Source: Zygnema cylindricum
Lineage: Eukaryota > Streptophyta > Zygnematophyceae > Zygnematales > Zygnemataceae
Assembly: GCA_037447655.1 (NCBI GenBank)
Contig: JBBHKE010000956.1
Span: 235,769-272,539, forward strand
DNA length: 36,771 nt
Reading direction: 5' to 3'
Positions 31,661 to 36,771 of this stretch are shown here, piece after piece. Within the stretch, counting starts at the first letter, position 1. The number at the start of each line of letters is the position of its first letter. Position numbers and translations under genes: made by a program. Below the pieces are notes generated by a model. The model saw nothing but the letters and a program-made list of their open reading frames with translations, was not told the origin of the DNA and did not search any database.

Positions 31661-32382
31661 GTGTAATGGAGCCTCCAAGTGTTCAAAAAAGTGGTACAAG
31701 GTGTAGGATTTGCAACCATTCGGTTGGCGGCTTTGGCGCCCTAGATGGCCTGCAGCTGTTTAACATAGGCCTGACCTTTGGCCTACAGTTTCATATCATC
31801 CGTGAAAGTAGGTGTGACAAGAGCGGTCGCAGCTGCAACCAAGTCTCCTTCCGTTTGCAAGACTGCCTCATTAAGGATCGGGTCTGAAATCTTGATACTG
31901 GGAGCCATTGAAGAGGTTGTCGCTCTTTGTAATCTGCTAAAGCGCCCCTAGAAAGAAAGTTGACCATCATTGGGAAGAAAGTAGTTTCGAAGTCATCTGG
32001 GATTGCTCCCCCCCTATACTTGATTATCTCGGATTGTGTGATTTCCACAACAGTTCAAATCTGAGAAAGCGATCCCCAAACTGTCCACTGCAAAAATCCT
32101 TACGTCACCCAATTTCTCCTCCTCCGTGAGGCTGGTGAACTAGGGCGAAGAAGGTCGGGTGGGACTGCCAAATTGAACCGGTTAAACGACCCTTGGATCT
32201 GTGTCTTTTGGATTGGAGCCGCCTCGTCCTATGGTAGAAAGAGTTGCCCGATAAGAGGTGGACACCCCCCCTGTTGAGGAAGTTCTCGCTACTAGAGATA
32301 TTGCTGGAGGGACTGTATTTCCAACTAGTTTGGCTCTAGGAAAAGATGTCTGCTTGTCTGCTCCTTTATACCTCGGAAAGGC
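31661..32382 (-). pseudogene. Gag capsid-like region (methyltransferase element)
   Basis: Minus-strand frames give, in order, SLTEEEKLGDVRIFAVDSL (about 32130-32075), FETTFFPMMVNFLSRGALAD (in 32048-31791) and FLNTWRLHYTEKNETAIKEY followed by QTLFNRLSSLCQKTKL (31719-31498). The composition and the W...E...EY...F..L spacing resemble Ty3-like capsids, but I cannot name the family. At least three frameshifts are present. Confidence 0.55.
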
Positions 32383-32953
32383 TCATTCCTCCCTGAGAAC
32401 TGTCTCCACTAATGGGAGGTGAAGATGAGGTTTGTTCAATGGAGGTCCATGGGGGATTAGTGGTGATGGAGATGAAGACGATTGAGGTATTTGAGGAAAA
32501 GGCGTTTGTCTCCTGGTTAGCCTTCTAGAGGTCTCAGGAGGAGGAGTTCTTGCGCTGGAAGATGGGGAACGCCTGTGAGGAGGTGAGTAGGCGGGGACAT
32601 CATATTTGTCGGGTAAGAAAGGTGGATCTGGTGACCCACAGACTGCTGCAGCAGGAGATAAGGATGGCGAAGGTGATGGGGCGTGAGGTAGTGATGGTGG
32701 ATGAGAAGAAGAAGAGGGAAGATCAAGAGATGGATGTGGCGGGGAAAATAGAGAGGAGGTTGATCTCAATGAAATGTGTATCCTCTCGTCCGATCGAAAT
32801 TCCACCAACGCTTCAGCTGCGGACGAGGTCTCTCCTGAGACCAAGGTAGGCGCTCCCTTGGAAGAAGCAGCAAGGCTAGGCCAGTAATCTTCACCCAAAC
32901 CCTTCCCGTTAAGTCTTGTGGTTTCCCCCCCCTTCTTGCTGAAGAGGAGTATC
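32383..32953 (-). pseudogene. Pro/Ser-rich N-terminal Gag segment
   Basis: The minus-strand frame is open from the solo LTR boundary to 32383. It starts ILLFSKKGGETTRLNGKG and GEDYWPSLAASSKGAP, then becomes strongly Pro/Ser/His-rich (for example SPPHPSLDLPSSSSHPPS and HAPSPSPSLSPAAAVCGSP). Such low-complexity tracts are common in Gag matrix-like regions. The apparent start ATG at 33012 lies in the solo LTR and is not original. Confidence 0.6.
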
Positions 32954-33793
32954 TGTTGTTCTACGACCCCCGGTGCAGGTGGAGGAGCAGCAGTAGTAGT
33001 AGAAGTAGGCATGATACACTCTCAGAAGCTATCAAGAATCCTACCAAACAGTTGTTTTCAAGTGCTCACCAATTCTTGCAAAAGCATCCAAACCTCACAA
33101 AACTATATCAGAATATAGAGTAGCATAAACACTGACAACTCCCAAAGTTTCAGCACAATTGACCGAACAACACTCAAGATATGATACTCAGATGTTTCCC
33201 AAAAATTGTCTAAAGTTTTAATACTTGGAAGTCTGGATACATAAAAAGCTCTAAGTCCTAAGTCTTATACTTTCAGTGTTCTAACGCCGATACAAGTGTA
33301 GCTGAGAGGTACGTCCAAAATCAACCCACCTACTAAGATCTACGTGTTCCTAATCGTGCCAACCCAATCTATCATCTTATAGTCAATATTACTCAGAATC
33401 TATATTAAGTGATTTTACAAATACTTGTCGGCTAAGTCACTTGTGATACTCTTATGAATCTCGTCCGTTGACTTGATTCATATCAATTGCAGCTGCGTTG
33501 TCCCGTATTAGATCACATTCACATCACCCGCGGCTGCGGTGTCCCGCACCAAATCATAACCAAGATAGCAGCAGCTGCGTTTTCTGTACGGATCATATCC
33601 AAAGTAACCGCAGCTGCGTTTGTCCTATCTGTGTCACAGCTTCGCTGCTGCACTACTCTGTTTGCATAGCATTTGCGTTGTTCTGTACTGCACTGAAGTG
33701 ATGACGCAAATCCTTATGAAACTTACGTTAAAAATTACTACCTTTCTGCCGTCACACTTATATACGGAGACTTAAAGCTTTCCGAAATCAACA
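32954..33793 (-). repeat. Solo LTR, family 3, with perfect target duplication
   Basis: Minus-strand LTR starting TGTTGATTTCGGAAAGC (33793) and ending GTCGTAGAACAACA (32954), 840 bp, flanked on both sides by GTATC (32949-32953 and 33794-33798). It shares layout with the copia C/M LTRs: the TTTCCCAAAAA block, the stretch AAGTCCTAAGTCTTATACTTTC, and the terminal coding segment MPTSTTTAAPPPAPGVVEQQ. The perfect target duplication shows that it inserted into the methyltransferase element and is not that element's own 5' LTR. Confidence 0.9.
33489..33640. repeat. ~41-bp tandem repeats with CAGCTG in the family-3 LTR
   Basis: Units start at 33489, 33530, 33571 and 33610 (periods 41, 41, 39), each opening with GC(A/G)GCTGCG and continuing with a TCC.GTA..A-type stretch. 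Three of the four units contain the palindrome GCAGCTGC (E-box CAGCTG). The position in the 5' half of the LTR suits an enhancer array. Confidence 0.8.
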
Positions 33794-33798
33794 GTATC

Positions 33799-33985
33799 CA
33801 GGTCAGTCTCCAAAGGAGGCATCCCCAACGGCGGCCTTGAGATAGAAACGGGTTCTTGACTATTGCGTTTGACGCAAGGGAGTCTTGTCCTCACTGGGGT
33901 GAGGGTGGCCAGAATATTTGTGTGCCTGGGCGGCACTTATTTAGTGGGAAAGTGGAAGGGGCAAATATTATCCTAGCGGCTTTAC
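33799..33985 (-). pseudogene. Upstream coding extension of the methyltransferase element
   Basis: If the family-3 LTR and one GTATC copy are removed, a minus-strand frame joins the Gag frame at 32953. Here it reads IIFAPSTFPLNKCRPGTQIF, a TGA, then SLASNAIVKNPFLSQGRR and GCLLWRLTW. This suggests that the element's coding sequence extends to about 33980, where it meets the start of element D. The family is not recognised. Confidence 0.4.
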
Positions 33986-34009
33986 ATAAGGTGCTCATTC
34001 TGTGGGTCA

Positions 34010-35135
34010 ATGGAGACCACAAAATTTAAGGATATGGGACCACCCTCTAGGGTGCCCATATTTGATGGATCAGACTTTTTATATTGGGGAATGATGATGG
34101 AGGGAGAACTTTTTGAGAAGCATTTATGGGGCATAGTGTCTAGACAAATTCGATGCCCACCTCCACCTGGGTTTGGAGGGACACGTATTTCTGGCACCTC
34201 CGCCACTAAAGTAGCGAGAACACCTGCCACCATCACCGAGGATGAATATGAGGAAAGAGAGGAGATTGTCATTGAAGGAGAATAGGGAGGAGTTGCGACT
34301 CAAGTGACACCATTGCCGAAGGCGATACCGGCAGAAGCACCACCAGCAAGCGTGACAAGAGTTCTGACCGTCAGATCAAAGCATGAGAAGTGGAACGACA
34401 AAGACAAGTTTGTTAAGCTCTTAATTCTTAAAAGTGTAGCAAAGGGTATTGCCATTCCCCTATTGCATGTCAAATCTTCATCTCAGATTCGGATATCACT
34501 AGTTAACAAATATAAGAGTGGATCATTGCAGTAGAAACAGTTGAAAGAAAATAAGATTGCAGCTTATACTTATAAGGGAGGAAGCATGAATAATTATTAC
34601 AATGATTTAGGAGCATTGTTTGGAGAGCTAGAGAGTGCGAGTAACTCATGGTCTGAGCGACAAAGATTGAACACATTAACGATGAAACTACTTGAAGAGT
34701 ATGAGAATATCATTAACCGATTGCAGGATATAGGAGATAGCAATTGGAATTGGGATTACACAGTGGGAATGATTTTGTTGAAAGAAAGCACCATAGAACT
34801 TAGGAGAGGGAGTCCAAGTGTTCAAGCATTGTCTGCAGAAGCTGATTGGCGGAAGCGTGATGAAGAAAGAGGGAAAGATCCCTATCAAAAATTTGGTGGA
34901 AGAGGACAAGGAGGTGGCATATGGAGGACAAGGACATGGATGTGCCCAAGGGCAGATTTGATAGACAGGGGAGAGGAACTTCTCGACGAGGATTATGTCA
35001 CTTTTGTAAGAAACCCGGACACTATATGGCAAAGTGTGTCAAACTTGCAGATCTTCGATTGAAAGATGGACAAGGAACCTCAAAGGATAGAGGAAAGAAA
35101 AAGGCTTTCCTGACTCAAGTTCGTGATGAGGAAGA
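34010..35135 (+). pseudogene. Element D copia gag with zinc knuckle
   Basis: It starts METTKFKDMGPPSRVPIFDG and continues GSDFLYWGMMMEGELFEKHL, the copia Gag 'FDG.(N/D)F.YW...M' signature. After a short frame change it reads KWNDKDKFVKLLILKSVAKG, LVNKYKSGSLQ, a TAG, then KQLKENKIAAYTYKGGSMNN and RLNTLTMKLLEEYENIINRL (UBN2-like core). The next frame has the perfect CX2CX4HX4C knuckle CHFCKKPGHYMAKC (about 35000-35041). The frame is cut 30 codons later by a solo LTR. Two stops/frameshifts show it is inactive, but it is the best-preserved gag in the window. Confidence 0.85.
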
Positions 35136-36366
35136 TGTTGTACATAGCCATTTCTAGCCATGGATTCACCCTCGGAAGCACCACAGACTACCCCAAAAAC
35201 AACCTACTTTGGATACACACAGAATTCAACAGAATTGATAAAACAAGTTGAAACTACATTAACAAATATAATCTATGCTACATATTTACCTCACAAAGTG
35301 ATAGACAAAAATAGTAAACAGAGTGATCACATCATCTTGTCAAAGTTGCATAAAAACAGTATGCCAGAACTTTGATAAAACAGACTAACTTCACAATGAA
35401 TTAAAAAACAAACGAGGCACATAATAGGCCTGAAAACATGTGACAGTGTTAACAATATAGATAGGAGCACACATGCAAATTTTCAGAAAATTCTGTCTAC
35501 AGATGTGAGAGTAATCCTCAGATAAAATTACCAAAAATAACCATATATAGTTTTTGGTCCAAAAAGTTCCTATATCCTAAAATGACTAAGTCCTACAAGT
35601 ATATACAAGATCTTACCGATGAATGTACGGAGCCATACCAGCCGTACGCTATCTACCAGCTACCGCTTTTAATGTTGGTATACTCGAATACTTTAAGGTA
35701 TGTTAGAATGAATAAATCAACACTAAATACTAATTCACAAAATGACAAATCAATATTCAACCAAATATTTACAACGACTCCTCCATAAAATCCGCGTTTT
35801 AGAGAATTTGCTTAGTCACTTAGTGACAAGTCCACTAAGTGAACCGACAATATATAAGTAGAGTCCACACAATCATACGTCATTAAAATATCGCGAACCT
35901 TGTAAAATAGCGGCGGACGATGTCCGCCCTCCACGTGTAACACAAACCACTTGCCCAATTGAACTTGTACGTCCCAAATATTTTCTATACAAGACCGTGT
36001 CATTTGCCATAAAATGTCTTTCCATACATTTCACGTCCACTTGCCAAATAAGACGCTCCGTACTTGTGGCGTCCTTCTTCATAAATGTGTCTCTCCCATT
36101 ATGTTTCGTACGACCGTCGTACATTTTCAAATACTTCGAATATTTCATATCGGATCGCTTCGCGATCCGCCGTCCATATAAATAACGCATTCCGCGCCTC
36201 TCAATTTCTATTTCGTACGTCCCAAAACAATATATACGTACATTCAATCCCCCAATCCGCTGATCCATTCGAGCCTCCACAGTAAATTCATTTAACAAAT
36301 TGCGCACGAAACGTCGCGTGCGCAAAAAATGTGGCATACGCACGAAACTAAGTTTTCAAAACAACA
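35136..36366 (+). repeat. Solo LTR, family 2, inserted in element D
   Basis: Starts TGTTGTACATAGCC and ends TTTTCAAAACAACA, 1231 bp. Flanks are GAAGA (35131-35135) and CAAGA (36367-36371), a 5-bp target duplication with one mismatch. It matches the inverted copy at 29987-31046 along its length: the GTGGTGCTTCCGAGGGT block, TTTTCAGG.CTATT.TGT, GGATCGC.AAGCGA.CCGAT and TACGCACGAAACTA. It separates gag from protease of element D. Confidence 0.8.
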
Positions 36367-36371
36367 CAAGA

Positions 36372-36771
36372 GGACAAAGAAACGGAACTGGAAGAGGAGC
36401 TTGAGGAGCTTCTTCTTAATACGAAAAAAACTGAAAAGCATGTCGACATTCCACGAAGACAAAAGTGTGCTTTCGGAGGTAAGAGAGATCCACCCGAGGA
36501 TGGGTGGATCATAGACTCAGGGGCCTCAATGCATATGTGCAAAGATAAGAGGTGGTTCACTAAACTGTGAAAGATCCTAACAGTTGAGATAGAGTACGGA
36601 GATGGTGGAGTTGAAACCACAAGTCTAGTTGGAACTATTGACTAGAAGGTTTTAGTTGATGGAAAGGCTTCAATTGTAACACTCTCAGACGTTCTTTACA
36701 TTCCACAACTTAGAAAGAACCTAGTCTCAACAGCTGTCCTAGATGAAAAGGAGTTAGGAACTAGGAAAGGA
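36372..36771 (+). pseudogene. Element D protease (runs off the window)
   Basis: Near 36495 the plus strand reads EDGWIIDSGASMHMCKDKRW, the copia retropepsin active site (DSGA), then VEIEYGDGGVETTSLVGTID with stops, and VLYIPQLRKNLVSTAVLDEK near the window end. The last block is the normal protease/GAG_pre-integrase boundary. Integrase should follow outside the window. Stops after FTKL and TID show decay. Confidence 0.85.

Noticed and set aside
33489-33640. CRISPR-like array
   Set aside because: Units are directly adjacent ~41-bp tandem repeats inside an LTR, not short repeats with unique spacers, and the genome is eukaryotic.
32954-33793. Family-3 LTR as the 5' LTR of the methyltransferase element
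   Set aside because: Both sides carry the identical GTATC duplication, and the coding frame appears to continue beyond it, so it is a solo insertion.
34688-35032. Antisense ORF (114 codons) in element D gag
   Set aside because: Shadow of gag; no own motif.
35873-36343. 156-codon ORF on the minus strand in the family-2 solo LTR
   Set aside because: It lies wholly inside an LTR, antisense to its orientation, and the other LTR copy has no matching open frame; probably chance.

Overview
This is a eukaryotic nuclear window, AT-rich, made almost entirely of decayed and nested LTR retrotransposons, with tRNA-derived SINE-like repeats, a GA microsatellite and a 10-bp assembly gap. No intact host gene is recognisable. 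The lineage cannot be fixed from the sequence. The Ty1/copia primer-binding site (GGTTATGGGCC, matching the anticodon region of initiator tRNA-Met as in Drosophila copia and unlike most land-plant copia elements) and the retrotransposon-borne cytosine methyltransferase would fit an alga (charophyte, red alga, dinoflagellate-like) or an invertebrate better than a vertebrate or flowering plant. This is inference.

Layout. 1-6590: AT-rich sequence with no supportable gene, apart from a palindrome near 1306. 6598-7402: (GA)n and two tRNA-derived SINE-like copies on the minus strand. 7531-9023: GTAC-rich sequence with a TATA-like box and one unrecognised ORF. 9024-9979: plus-strand copia RT relic (element A), cut in its RNase H by a minus-strand copia array. 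9980-15664 and 21866-24880: that minus-strand array (units M1 and M2, three LTRs). Both units carry the same foreign segment (U) inside the integrase region. 15665-21865: a nearly full-length but dead plus-strand copia (element C) with two ~980-bp LTRs, nested in an LTR of the array and flanked by a 5-bp target duplication (GGACT/GGACC). 24881-26580: U, an inverted-repeat segment and another SINE-like copy. 26640-33985: a minus-strand retroelement relic with gag, two zinc knuckles, a coiled coil and an aspartic protease, followed by a complete set of C5 cytosine methyltransferase motifs. It is interrupted by two solo LTRs. 34010-36771: a second plus-strand copia relic (element D) with gag, zinc knuckle and protease, split by another solo LTR and running off the window.

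Main result. The element at 26.9-33.9 kb has a DNA C5-methyltransferase domain directly downstream of its retropepsin. Motifs I, IV (PCQ), VI (ENV), VIII, IX and X can be read in canonical order across a few frameshifts and stops. DNMT capture by retrotransposons is known from dinoflagellates and charophyte algae (de Mendoza et al. 2018). This copy is dead and lacks RT, integrase and 3' LTR in the window, so its class and autonomous relatives are open. A second notable theme is that several related LTR families carry a conserved short coding segment (M-S/P-T-S-T-T ... E-Q-Q) at their 3' end. It runs in frame across the PBS into gag, so gag, or a uORF, starts inside the LTR.
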